Part shown: in pieces, positions 45,050-53,328 of the stretch
How positions within the stretch are numbered: position 1 is the first letter of the stretch
Layout: each line of letters opens with the position of its first letter
Assembly: GCF_003285005.1 (NCBI RefSeq)
Contig: NZ_QMFA01000003.1
Coordinates: forward strand, 88,970-152,969
Direction: 5' to 3'
DNA length: 64,000 bases
Source of the DNA: Paenibacillus sp. YN15
GTDB taxonomy: Bacteria > Bacillota > Bacilli > Paenibacillales > NBRC-103111
Notes under the pieces: generated by a model
What the model was told of the DNA's origin: nothing
Database searches by the model: none
What the model saw: only the letters and a program-made list of their open reading frames with translations
Program-made: the position numbers and the translations under genes

Positions 45050-45085
45050 GAGATGATATATCCCTGGTAGGAGTCTATTTTTTTC
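45039..45085 (+). terminator. Riboswitch-controlled terminator
   Basis: GACTCCTACCAG (45039-45050) pairs perfectly with CTGGTAGGAGTC (45064-45075), then a T-run. Mutually exclusive with the folded fluoride aptamer. Confidence 0.93.
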
Positions 45086-45123
45086 TCCAAAATAAAGCTC
45101 TGAGAGGGTGCAATTCACAGCAA

Positions 45124-46449
45124 ATGATCAGAATCAGGCTGAAACGCAGAGGCTTTACGAAACAATCCATATCTATGGCGGTGGTGTTAACCTTTATCAA
45201 ATGGATACTGCTTGGGGGAGGCGTAGGCATATTAGCCGGGACAGCTTCGGCCTTTTTTCTGGAGAGTCTGGACTATGTTACGGGCCTCCGCAATCTTCAT
45301 CCGTGGCTGTTGTTTGGACTGCCGCTGGGCGGCGCGCTTGTCAGCTGCTTATACCGGAAGTTTGGCGGAAGCTGCTCAAAGGGAAATAATTTAATCCTGG
45401 AACAAATTCATGAGGGAAATGGGACGATTCCCTTAAGGATGGCACCGCTTGTTCTGTTTGGCACGTTAGTTACGCATTTGTTCGGCGGCTCCGCCGGGCG
45501 GGAGGGCACCGCCGTACAGATGGGCGGCAGCCTGGCCGAGGCATTCGGGCGGCTCTTCAAGGTGAATGCCCGGGATCGCAGGATACTGCTGATCTGCGGA
45601 ATCAGCGGCGGTTTTGGCTCCATCTTCGGCACGCCGCTGGCCGGAACTCTGTTTGGACTGGAAGTATTGGCCATTGGACTGATCTCCCACGAAGCGTTGA
45701 TTCCTGCTTTCATCGCAAGTATGGTAGGCAATGCCGTCACAGGTTCATTCTGGGGTGTGCATCATATTCATTACAATATGGGAGCGGTGCCTGATTTTTC
45801 GCTCATCGTTCTGCTCAAGGTTGTGGCGGCTTCGGTTCTGTTTGGCCTGACAAGTCTCGTCTTCAGCAAGCTGACACATTTTCTGAAGAAGCTGTATGCC
45901 CGGATATTCAAAAACCCCATGCTTAAATCGGCCGTTGGCGGCTTCATTGTCATTGGTCTGGTGTATGCCCTTGGCACGAGGGATTATTTGGGGCTGAGCA
46001 TCCCCTTGATTCAGCATTCCTTCGATGGCGATGTCCCGCCGCTGGCCTTTATGTGGAAGCTTCTGTTCACCTCGGTTACGCTTGGCGCCGGCTTTCAGGG
46101 GGGAGAGGTGACACCGCTGTTCGGGATCGGCGCGACTTTGGGCCATACCTTGGCGGAGCTGTTCGGCTTATACGCGCCGTTCCTGGCCGCGCTTGGGTTT
46201 ATCGCGGTTTTTTGCGGGGCCACCAACACGCCGATTGCCTGCTTCATTATGGGCATCGAATTGTTCGGTTCGAGTGGAGCCCAGTATTTGTTTATCGCTT
46301 GTGTTGTCAGCTATTTGGCTTCCGGCCATACGGGCATCTATACCTCCCAGAAAATAGGGGTTTCCAAAGTCCCATCGATCCTTATCCCGGAAGGCACTAC
46401 ACTTGAGAAATGGAGTGGAACTGAAGGCAGGCGACAGGCGGGCAGATGA
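45124..46449 (+). CDS. CLC-family fluoride/proton antiporter (EriC-F type)
   Basis: 441 aa from ATG 45124, behind GAGAGGG; the frame is open further upstream but that part overlaps the riboswitch. Ten or more membrane helices. Selectivity motifs differ from chloride CLCs: GSAGREGTAVQMGG in place of GKEGP and GGEVTPLFGIGATLG in the second filter region, as in fluoride-specific CLC-F proteins. With the fluoride riboswitch this strongly implies fluoride export. A terminator follows. Confidence 0.92.
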   Translation: MIRIRLKRRGFTKQSISMAVVLTFIKWILLGGGVGILAGTASAFFLESLDYVTGLRNLHPWLLFGLPLGGALVSCLYRKFGGSCSKGNNLILEQIHEGNGTIPLRMAPLVLFGTLVTHLFGGSAGREGTAVQMGGSLAEAFGRLFKVNARDRRILLICGISGGFGSIFGTPLAGTLFGLEVLAIGLISHEALIPAFIASMVGNAVTGSFWGVHHIHYNMGAVPDFSLIVLLKVVAASVLFGLTSLVFSKLTHFLKKLYARIFKNPMLKSAVGGFIVIGLVYALGTRDYLGLSIPLIQHSFDGDVPPLAFMWKLLFTSVTLGAGFQGGEVTPLFGIGATLGHTLAELFGLYAPFLAALGFIAVFCGATNTPIACFIMGIELFGSSGAQYLFIACVVSYLASGHTGIYTSQKIGVSKVPSILIPEGTTLEKWSGTEGRRQAGR

Positions 46450-46474
46450 AAATAGGGGTTATTGGATAAATAAG

Positions 46475-46510
46475 GAGATAGGCGATTGTCGCCTGTCTCT
46501 TTATTTTTTT
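46475..46510 (+). terminator. Rho-independent terminator after the CLC gene
   Basis: GAGATAGGCGA (46475-46485) pairs with TCGCCTGTCTC (46489-46499, one G-T pair), followed by a long T-run. Confidence 0.85.
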
Positions 46511-46554
46511 GGGGCTTCAGCAGAGAAGTTTCGCAATAAATAAACAAAAAACAT

Positions 46555-46618
46555 TTGAAACGTATATTTTTATCGAACGTATATCTGTTATATGAACGAA
46601 AAACTATAAATCGTTCAT
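46555..46618 (+). promoter_or_regulatory. Promoter and probable TetR operator of the ABC exporter
   Basis: TTGAAA (46555-46560) with GTATAT/TATATC about 18 nt on forms a plausible promoter. Downstream, ATGAACGA (46592-46599) and TCGTTCAT (46611-46618) form a perfect inverted repeat with an 11-nt centre. The TetR gene at 49294 is the likely binder. Confidence 0.6.
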
Positions 46619-46652
46619 TTAATAGGTTTTATCTATTTTGGAGGTGTTGAGC

Positions 46653-47582
46653 TTGTCAGTCATTCATATGAATCGTGTGCAAAAATCATTCGGCAAATTT
46701 CAAGCTTTGCAGGATGTGAGTTTGCAGGTGGGAAAAGGAGAAGTGCTGGGCTTTATCGGCCCCAACGGCGCGGGAAAATCCACCACCATCCGGATTCTCC
46801 TCGGATTGCTGCGCAGGGACGGGGGAGAGATGCGGCTCTTCGGCAAGGACCCGTGGAAGGATGCCGTGAAGCTTCACCGCCGCCTGGCTTACGTGCCGGG
46901 GGATGTGCATCTGTGGCCCAATCTGACCGGAGGCGAGGTTGTGGATCTGTTCGGCAGGCTGCGGGGCAGGCTGGATTCCAAGCGCCGCGCGCAATTGCTG
47001 GAACGCTTTGATCTTGATCCGACGAAAAAATGCGGCACCTATTCCAAGGGGAATCGGCAAAAGGTGGCGCTTGTGGCCGCTTTTGCCTCCGAAGCGGAGC
47101 TGTTCATTCTTGATGAGCCCACCTCCGGGCTTGATCCGTTGATGGAGGCCGTCTTTCAGGAATGCGTAGCCGAGGCCAAGGCATCCGGCCATACAGTTCT
47201 GCTGTCCAGCCACATTCTGGCTGAGGTGGAAACCCTGTGCGACCGGATCAGCATCATCCGCAAAGGCAAAATTGTCGAATCGGGAACCTTGCGGGATATG
47301 CGGCTTGTATCCCTGACCAAGGTTTCGGGAGAAACGGAGCGTCCTGTCACCGGCTTGGAACGGCTGCAGGGCATCACAGAACTGCACGCATTGGGAGCAC
47401 ATTTCGAGTTCAGGGTAGACAACCGGGAGCTGGGGGCCGCCCTGAATCACCTCTACGGATTTGGCATCAAAACCTTGACCAGCACTCCGCCCTCTTTGGA
47501 GGAGCTGTTTATGCGCCATTACGGGGATGAAGCCTCCAGCCTTTCCGCTTCCGGGACAAAGAAGGAGCTGAGCAAAAAATGA
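46653..47582 (+). CDS. ABC exporter ATPase subunit
   Basis: 309 aa from TTG 46653, 8 nt after GGAGG. Walker A GPNGAGKST, signature TYSKGNRQKVALVAAFA (SKGN variant common in this exporter class), Walker B LFILDEPTSGLD, switch His LLSSHIL. The C-terminal part beyond residue about 215 is the usual DrrA-like extension. Overlaps its permease by 4 nt (ATGA). Confidence 0.93.
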   Translation: MSVIHMNRVQKSFGKFQALQDVSLQVGKGEVLGFIGPNGAGKSTTIRILLGLLRRDGGEMRLFGKDPWKDAVKLHRRLAYVPGDVHLWPNLTGGEVVDLFGRLRGRLDSKRRAQLLERFDLDPTKKCGTYSKGNRQKVALVAAFASEAELFILDEPTSGLDPLMEAVFQECVAEAKASGHTVLLSSHILAEVETLCDRISIIRKGKIVESGTLRDMRLVSLTKVSGETERPVTGLERLQGITELHALGAHFEFRVDNRELGAALNHLYGFGIKTLTSTPPSLEELFMRHYGDEASSLSASGTKKELSKK

Positions 47583-49210
47583 AATCCAACCTTTTTGCAG
47601 GAACCGCGCCGCTGGTCCGGCTGGCCTTGCGCCGGGACCGGATCAAGCTTGCCGTATGGCTGGTTGGCCTGACGGCGCTGCTGTTCTCTCTGGCGGCTAC
47701 CTATGACGGCTTTTTCGCTTCGGAGCAGGAAATGATCGATATGGTTGCGGTCCGGACCTCCAGCCCGGTCATGCGCCTGTTTGATCCTCCGGTTTCGGGG
47801 GCCAGTCTCGGCGGCTTCACTATGCTGGAGATGTATACATTCATTGCCGTGCTGGTGGCGCTGATGGCTGCGCAGACCGTCGTCCGCCATACCCGGCAGA
47901 ATGAGGAAACAGGAAGATCCGAGATGATCGGCTCGGCGTCAGTGGGACGGTTTGCCGGTCTGGCGGCTGGGCTGATCGTGGCGGCGGGAGCCAGCCTTGC
48001 CCTTGTTCCGCTCTTCGCCCTGGCGCTCACGGTAAACGGCCTCCCTGCGGAAGGCTCCTTCGCAGCCGCGGCGGCTTTTGGCGGCATCGGCCTGGCGTTT
48101 GCCGGTTTGGCCGCTCTGATGTCGCAGCTGTCGGAAACCTCTAGGGGAGCCAACAGCCTGGCGGCAGCCGGCCTTGGCCTCTCCTTCCTGCTCAGCGCCA
48201 CAGGTAACATGCTGGGCAAGGCCACGGAGAACGGGCTCCGCGTCGAAAGCGCCTGGCCGGCTTGGCTGTCGCCCCTGGGCTGGGGCGGCCAAATGCGGGC
48301 CTTTCATGACAACAACTGGTGGACTCTCGCGTTATTCGCGGCGGCTTTCGTCGTGCTATCGGCCCTGGCGCTGTGGTTTGCTTCCGCCAGAGACTTGGGA
48401 GCGGGGCTGCTTCCCGCCCGCAAGGGTTCTCCCACCGCCCATCCCGCTTTGGCCAAACCCTTCGGGTTGGCCTGGAGACTGCAGCGCAGCAGTTGGATCG
48501 GCTGGGCCGTCGGAACTGCCGTATTCGGCGCCGTGTTCGGCGGCATCAGCAATGAATTGGAGGATATGCTAAGGGAGAATGAGAAGGTGATGGGACTGTT
48601 GGAGCAGTTAGGCGGGACCGCAGGTTTGCTCGATACCTTCTTTGCCATGGCTATGGGCATTATGGGCTGCGTCCTGGCGGTTTATCTCGTTTCGGCCATG
48701 CTCCGCATGAGAAGCGAGGAAGAGAGGGGGACGCTTGAGCCGGTGCTGGGCACGGCAATGAGCCGTTACCGCTGGAAGCTGGGCTATATGGCATGCGCCG
48801 TTACAGGCGCCTTGGGCTTGCTCCTTCTGCTGGGGCTTGTTACCGGCTTGACCGCATTTTTGGTAACCGGCAAGGGAGTACACTTGTATGAGCTGCCCGT
48901 TGCCGCTCTTCTGCAGGCTCCCCCTGTGCTGATTCTGGGCGGCATTGCCTCCTTCGCCTTCGGATTGGCCCCCCGGCTTTCCCAGATCATCGCCTGGGCG
49001 GGGCTGGGCGCAAGTTTGCTGGCAGGTCCCATGGTCGCGGAACTGCTCCAGCTGCCCCAATGGGCGAAGAATATTTCTCCGTTTACCCATGTGGCCGCCT
49101 ATCCCGCGGAGGATGTAACGGCCGGACCGCTTCTGTGGATGCTGGCCGTTGCGGTGGTGCTGACGGCGGCGGGTCTCTTGGCCTTTCGCCGCCGCAGCCT
49201 TAGCCTGTAG
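47579..49210 (+). CDS. ABC exporter permease (polyketide/antibiotic-export type)
   Basis: 543 aa, about 12 membrane helices in two similar halves of six, as in the COG3559 family of putative antibiotic exporters. Charged motif MRLFDPP and conserved RMRSEEERGTLEPVLGTAMS (written in part) in the cytoplasmic loop before the second half. Translationally coupled to the ATPase; followed 83 nt later by the TetR gene. Confidence 0.9.
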   Translation: MKSNLFAGTAPLVRLALRRDRIKLAVWLVGLTALLFSLAATYDGFFASEQEMIDMVAVRTSSPVMRLFDPPVSGASLGGFTMLEMYTFIAVLVALMAAQTVVRHTRQNEETGRSEMIGSASVGRFAGLAAGLIVAAGASLALVPLFALALTVNGLPAEGSFAAAAAFGGIGLAFAGLAALMSQLSETSRGANSLAAAGLGLSFLLSATGNMLGKATENGLRVESAWPAWLSPLGWGGQMRAFHDNNWWTLALFAAAFVVLSALALWFASARDLGAGLLPARKGSPTAHPALAKPFGLAWRLQRSSWIGWAVGTAVFGAVFGGISNELEDMLRENEKVMGLLEQLGGTAGLLDTFFAMAMGIMGCVLAVYLVSAMLRMRSEEERGTLEPVLGTAMSRYRWKLGYMACAVTGALGLLLLLGLVTGLTAFLVTGKGVHLYELPVAALLQAPPVLILGGIASFAFGLAPRLSQIIAWAGLGASLLAGPMVAELLQLPQWAKNISPFTHVAAYPAEDVTAGPLLWMLAVAVVLTAAGLLAFRRRSLSL

Positions 49211-49221
49211 AGTTCATTACC

Positions 49222-49230
49222 TGCTATAAT
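49222..49230 (+). promoter_or_regulatory. Possible extended -10 promoter of tetR
   Basis: TGCTATAAT (TGn plus TATAAT at 49225-49230), 64 nt before the ATG; no clear -35. It may give the regulator its own transcription. Confidence 0.4.
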
Positions 49231-49293
49231 AGGGAGACAATCGTTTCTTAGTATGGTCAACGAGATGATCCCCTTAATGCAGGAGGACTGGCT

Positions 49294-49920
49294 ATGGCAA
49301 AGGAAGTAGTCCGGCGAAAATCCGGCAAAAAAGAAGCATTGCTCACGACGGCGGAACGTCTCTTCTTCGAAAAAGGGGTGCATGCCGTTACGGTGGAAGA
49401 GGTGGTGGGGGAAGCGGGTGTAAGCAAAGCCACCTTCTATAAATATTTTTCCGGCAAGGAGGCTCTTGTAGAGGCTGTTTTGGATGTGGTGTCGGATGTG
49501 CTCGTTGAGCGTCTGAAGCAGCTTGTGCAGCGGGCCAAACAGGAGAGAATGACCAAAGAAAATTTTATTGGCTTCTTCGATGTGAATGACTACGACCGCT
49601 TTTTCCAAACTCATTTCATTGAGGATATTATGAATGACTATCCCCATGTAGTGATGCGGTCGATCAATAAATTAATCGGCATTGTGCTGCCGATTTTCCG
49701 CGATTTCATCCGTGCCGCCAAAATTGACGGCATTGTCCGGATGGATGTGGACACAGAGATGCTTCTGGTCTATACAGTGATGCTTCGCCGCGCCGTAGCC
49801 CAGAACTGGATGCTGCTGCCGGAAGGGATGGAGCTGAAGGAGTTTTCATCCAAGCTGTGGGATATCTATCTCTACGGCATTATGGGACGCAAGGAGAGCG
49901 ATAACACTGAGCCTGGATGA
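49294..49920 (+). CDS. TetR-family repressor
   Basis: 208 aa, ATG preceded by GCAGGAGG. N-terminal HTH (residues about 10-55): LLTTAERLFFEKGVHAVTVEEVVGEAG, given in part, then VSKATFYKYFSGKEALVEAV, the classic TetR signature. The C-terminal ligand domain is unlike well-known subfamilies. Downstream of the ABC exporter it presumably controls through the operator at 46592. Confidence 0.92.
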   Translation: MAKEVVRRKSGKKEALLTTAERLFFEKGVHAVTVEEVVGEAGVSKATFYKYFSGKEALVEAVLDVVSDVLVERLKQLVQRAKQERMTKENFIGFFDVNDYDRFFQTHFIEDIMNDYPHVVMRSINKLIGIVLPIFRDFIRAAKIDGIVRMDVDTEMLLVYTVMLRRAVAQNWMLLPEGMELKEFSSKLWDIYLYGIMGRKESDNTEPG

Positions 49921-49950
49921 AAAAGGGGTTGATGGAATCATGAGCCGTAG

Positions 49951-50127
49951 GTGCTGCTGCGCAATCTGATCTATACCACTCAGATCATTCGGATCGACTC
50001 GATTTACTTTTATAGGAGAGCGGATCAGACTGTTCTGACCCCCAATTCCCTGCTGATGCAGGTGATTTCACAGCAGGCTTGTTATCGTCCTGAGGCCGTG
50101 ATACAATTCAGCTATATGAAGCAGTAG
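49951..50127 (+). pseudogene. Remnant of a Cache-type sensor of an AraC/YesN-like regulator
   Basis: An open frame of 58 codons closed by TAG just upstream. It contains NLIYTTQIIRIDSIYFYRR and ADQTVLTPNSLL, resembling the extracellular sensor part of membrane AraC regulators such as the gene at 29331. The last third overlaps the promoter of Rpn cassette B, which appears to have replaced the rest of the gene. Family call is tentative. Confidence 0.45.
50079..50107 (+). promoter_or_regulatory. Promoter of Rpn-like cassette B
   Basis: TTGTTA (50079-50084), 17-nt spacer, TACAAT (50102-50107), with TGA before the -10. Matches the cassette A promoter in position and form. Confidence 0.65.
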
Positions 50128-50129
50128 TG

Positions 50130-50187
50130 AAGCACACTCTGCCAGAATCCTTGTTGCGACAAGGACTGGCGGGATGTGCTTTTTTTG
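50130..50187 (+). terminator. Leader terminator/attenuator of Rpn-like cassette B
   Basis: Three-tier stem: AAGCACA with TGTGCTT, GCCAG with CTGGC, and TCCTTGT with ACAAGGA, then seven T. It lies between promoter and gene, 61 nt before the TTG start, mirroring cassette A. Confidence 0.8.
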
Positions 50188-50241
50188 TTGTCCAGAGGGC
50201 TGCTTTGACGGCTGTGTCAGGAGAAGGGAAGGGGTATACGA

Positions 50242-51141
50242 TTGACGGATCATGACGGGTTGTACAAGGAATTGCTGAAGACATTCTTCAAGGAATTTAT
50301 GGAATTATTTTTCCCGGAGGCGGCGAGATGGATCGACTTTACCTACACCGAGTTTCTGTCGGAGGAGATCGTGGTGGATATCAAAGGAGGAACCAGGAAG
50401 CGGCTGGATATTCTGATCAAGACCCGATTGAAGGGGAAAAAAGCCTATATTCTGGTGCATAAGGAACCGCAGGCTTACTATGAGAAGGCGTTTCCGGAGC
50501 GGATGTTCCTCTATGCGGCGCGGCTGTATGAGAAGCATCGGCTGCCGGTGTTGCCTATCGCCATCTTGAGCTACAAGCGGAAGAAACCGGAGCCGGAGAA
50601 GTTTGGCTGGAGTCTGCCGTTCCTGGAGGTGATGCAGTTCCGGTATTACCGGCTGCAGCTGCGCAGGTACAAGTGGCGGGACTTTATGCACTCGAATAAT
50701 CCGGTGGCAGCTGCATTGTTGAGCAGCATGGATTATAATGAGAGTGACAAGGTACAGATGAAGGTAGAGTTTGTACGGATGATGACGCGGCTGGAACTGA
50801 ACCCGGCGAAGATGCACTTGCTGGCGGTGTTCTTCGATACGTACCTGCCATTGAAGGAGAAAGAAGAGCAGCAGGTATGGCGGGAGATCGAACAAGTTTA
50901 TGGAAAGGCAGGGGAAGAGGTCATGGAGTGGAAGACGACGTTCGAGAAGTATGCGGAGAAACGAGGCAGGAAAGAAGGCAAGGAAGAAGTAGCGGTCAAG
51001 CTGCTCAAGCTGGGAGTGGAGCCGAAAGTGATTGAAACCGCCACAGGGTTAACCGCGGCGAAGCTGGCAGCGCTGAAAGGCAAAGAGAAAGGGGCAGCGC
51101 TGCAGGACGGGGAGAGCGGTGGGGCAGTTGAGGTCAATTAG
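50242..51141 (+). CDS. Rpn-family PD-(D/E)XK nuclease-like protein, copy B
   Basis: 299 aa from TTG 50242 behind GGGAAGGGG. Closely related over its whole length to copy A at 38932 (both contain RLYEKHRL, FGWSLPFL, RYYRLQLRR and NPVAAALLSSM). Nuclease residues: RLDIL Asp and ILVHKEPQ Glu-x-Gln. The KEG tract is shorter than in A (KRGRKEGKEE) and the C-terminus ends in a divergent Gly/Glu tail. Likely an Rpn-type recombination-promoting nuclease; biological role unproven. Confidence 0.8.
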   Translation: MTDHDGLYKELLKTFFKEFMELFFPEAARWIDFTYTEFLSEEIVVDIKGGTRKRLDILIKTRLKGKKAYILVHKEPQAYYEKAFPERMFLYAARLYEKHRLPVLPIAILSYKRKKPEPEKFGWSLPFLEVMQFRYYRLQLRRYKWRDFMHSNNPVAAALLSSMDYNESDKVQMKVEFVRMMTRLELNPAKMHLLAVFFDTYLPLKEKEEQQVWREIEQVYGKAGEEVMEWKTTFEKYAEKRGRKEGKEEVAVKLLKLGVEPKVIETATGLTAAKLAALKGKEKGAALQDGESGGAVEVN

Positions 51142-51149
51142 AAATCATT

Positions 51150-51182
51150 ACAACCGTCCACGGATCATCTGCGGACGGTTGT
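51150..51182. repeat. Second copy of the ACAACCGTCC hairpin
   Basis: ACAACCGTCC...GGACGGTTGT with the same CACGGATCATCTG loop region and GCTT tail as 12710-12742, differing by one base (T to C). It lies 8 nt after the Rpn copy B stop and lacks a T-run. Confidence 0.7.
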
Positions 51183-51304
51183 GCTTGTAGTGCGCCATGC
51201 ATGGCGATGACCTAGGCGGCGGAAGACCGCTGTGGGGGCTGGTCGTGGCTAACCACTAGCCAAGCGGTGGGGAAGATTATAATCGCCGGCAAGCTGAATA
51301 ACGG

Positions 51305-51335
51305 GAGAAGCCGCTTATGGGCGGCTTCTCTTTTT
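51305..51335. terminator. Terminator between convergent genes
   Basis: GAGAAGCCGC (51305-51314) pairs perfectly with GCGGCTTCTC (51321-51330), followed by five T. The stretch 51183-51304 holds no gene that I can see. Confidence 0.85.
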
Positions 51336-51356
51336 GACTTTTCATTTTAACTGCAC

Positions 51357-52301
51357 TCACAGTCGCTTCCCGGCGGGAATGTCGGGGAATTTGCCGCCGC
51401 CGGGCTTCTTTGAGCCGCTTTTCCGGTATTCTGTTGGCGTAATGCCCACCAGCTTCTTAAAGGTTTTATTAAAATGGGCCACATTGTTATAACCGGCTTC
51501 AAAAACGATCTCCGTCACGCTTTTATCGGTTTCAACCAATAGTTGAGTAGCCTTCAAAATACGCAAATAGTTCAAATAATCGCTGAAGCCCATTCCTTTC
51601 ACCAGCTTAAATACACTGCTGAAATAAGTAGGCGACATGTGAGCCAGTTCAGCCATTTCTTCAAGGCGGAGATCCTCTGCAAAATGCTTCTCCATATGGG
51701 AAATCGCCTGGTGGAAGGACTGCCGGTACATGGTGAACGCCTTGTGGTCTTGGGGGCTCCGGCGATTATACCGGAAAGCCCTGCCGGCCAGGACAAGAAG
51801 CTTCAACAGGTCTGCCTTGATGGCCAGCCTGTATCCTTCCTCCTTGTTTGCAAGCTCTTTTCTCATCGATGCAATCCGTGTTTCCGCTTCCAGCTTGTCC
51901 TCGATGCTGAAGCTCATTTTGGGCGCCGGAAGCCCGCTTTTTTCGATCAGGGGCTGGATATAGGCAAAATCCATAAAGCTGCCGAAGCTGGACAAATCAC
52001 GCAAGCTTTCATGAATAAAATGCGGAATGAAGTCAATCTGGATGATTTCGAAGGGGGTAAGCTTTATCGGTATGATCTGATGCTCAAGAAAGGGAGGAAC
52101 CGAAAAAAAGTTGCCCTGCACTACAACGGCCTCCATATTGCCCAGCTTGTGAATGCATGTCCCGTAGGTCACGTAGCATAATTGAAGATGCTCATGGGCG
52201 TGCAGCACCGGGTTGTACTCGTCCTGAGACCGGACTTCTATTTTGAAGGGAAAATCCTCCTCGGGCAAAAATTCCCGCTGCCCATAAACAGGAAAGGACA
52301 T
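51357..52301 (-). CDS. AraC-family transcriptional regulator
   Basis: 314 aa from ATG 52301 (AAGGAGG 7 nt upstream; GTG 52322 lies upstream of it). The cupin-like N-terminal sensor (HAHEHLQLCYVTYG, FFSVPPFLEHQI) precedes an AraC HTH pair with LRLEEMAELAHMSPTYFSSVF and TEIVFEAGYNNVAHFNKTF, ending TPTEYRKSG. Divergent from the isomerase/dehydrogenase pair at 52476 and probably its regulator. Confidence 0.9.
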   Translation of the reverse strand: MSFPVYGQREFLPEEDFPFKIEVRSQDEYNPVLHAHEHLQLCYVTYGTCIHKLGNMEAVVVQGNFFSVPPFLEHQIIPIKLTPFEIIQIDFIPHFIHESLRDLSSFGSFMDFAYIQPLIEKSGLPAPKMSFSIEDKLEAETRIASMRKELANKEEGYRLAIKADLLKLLVLAGRAFRYNRRSPQDHKAFTMYRQSFHQAISHMEKHFAEDLRLEEMAELAHMSPTYFSSVFKLVKGMGFSDYLNYLRILKATQLLVETDKSVTEIVFEAGYNNVAHFNKTFKKLVGITPTEYRKSGSKKPGGGKFPDIPAGKRL

Positions 52302-52393
52302 GCAGCAGCCTCCTTCCTTCACTTTACGATCGCCGCCATTCTTTGCTCAGACTAACTATACCATGATTTGAAATTCGGAAAAAATGCAAAGCA

Positions 52394-52409
52394 ATTCTAA
52401 AATTAGAAT
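52394..52409. promoter_or_regulatory. Inverted repeat in the divergent intergenic region
   Basis: ATTCTAA-aa-TTAGAAT, a perfect 7-bp palindrome between the AraC gene and the isomerase gene; a possible operator. Confidence 0.4.
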
Positions 52410-52475
52410 AGGCATTCGATAAGCTGAACCTTGTAAAGTAAAGAGGAAGGAGACAGGAAGGATGGAGGGATTGAA

Positions 52476-53306
52476 ATGCGCCAATATGCCTTCAGTACGC
52501 TGCCATGCGAAGGATGGAGCGCCGGGGAAATTGCCGACGCTTGTAAAGCATACGGATTTGCAGGGGTGGAGCTGCGCGAGGGACCGGGCTCAGTAATCGC
52601 TGCCCAGGATTCAAGGGAGCAATGGCAGCGGACAGCGGCCGTATTTAGAGAAGCGGGTATACAGGTTACGAATATCGGCTCCGGCATCTGTGTACGAAAT
52701 GAAGCCCACGGAAACGGCCAACTGCCCCAATTGAGGCGGTTGGCGGAGATGGCAGCGGTATTCGGCTGCAAGGGCATCCGGATATTTCTGGGCAATTTTG
52801 CCCAACGGTATGATGCGCCGGTGGAGCCTGTTGATCATCCGGGCATTGTAAAGTGGCTGCAGGCGGCCTGCGATTTGGTTGCCGCCCATGGGGCTGCCAT
52901 TTGGATCGAGACCCACAATGAATATGCCACCGGAAAAACATTGCGGCAGCTGTTGGATGAAGTGGATCGGGAGAACTGCCGCGTTATTTATGATGTGATC
53001 CATCCGCTGGAGGATGGGGAGGAGCCGGAGCAGACGCTGTTGCTTCTGGGGGAAGCCTGTGTTCACGTTCATATCAAGGACGGCGAACCCTTCGACGATC
53101 CTCTGGCACATGACTGGAAATATACCTGGCCCGGCGAGGGCAAGGTACCCATTGCGCGTATCGTCCGCCTGTTGGAGGAGAGCGGGTATAAGGGTTATTT
53201 TTCGCTGGAATGGGAGTCGAAGTGGCGCAAGGAGCTGCAGGCTATGAAGAAGGAGCCGGCAGAGGTATTCCCTTCTTATATTCAATATATGGAGAATTTA
53301 TCATAA
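52476..53306 (+). CDS. Sugar-phosphate isomerase/epimerase (xylose-isomerase-like TIM barrel)
   Basis: 276 aa, ATG after GGAGGG. The metal site of this superfamily is intact: IWIETHNEY (Glu), VIYDVIHP (Asp), VHVHIKDGE (His) and FSLEWESKW (Glu). Related proteins are hydroxypyruvate isomerases, tagatose/psicose epimerases and IolE/IolI-like enzymes. Paired with a 2-hydroxyacid dehydrogenase 22 nt downstream, so it may generate or consume a keto or hydroxy acid. Confidence 0.85.
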   Translation: MRQYAFSTLPCEGWSAGEIADACKAYGFAGVELREGPGSVIAAQDSREQWQRTAAVFREAGIQVTNIGSGICVRNEAHGNGQLPQLRRLAEMAAVFGCKGIRIFLGNFAQRYDAPVEPVDHPGIVKWLQAACDLVAAHGAAIWIETHNEYATGKTLRQLLDEVDRENCRVIYDVIHPLEDGEEPEQTLLLLGEACVHVHIKDGEPFDDPLAHDWKYTWPGEGKVPIARIVRLLEESGYKGYFSLEWESKWRKELQAMKKEPAEVFPSYIQYMENLS

Positions 53307-53328
53307 TCGCGGCAATGGAGGGATTTCA

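Noticed and set aside
45007-45123. Upstream extension of the CLC channel from an ATG inside the aptamer
   Set aside because: The region is the fluoride riboswitch and terminator; translation through it would be incompatible with its function.
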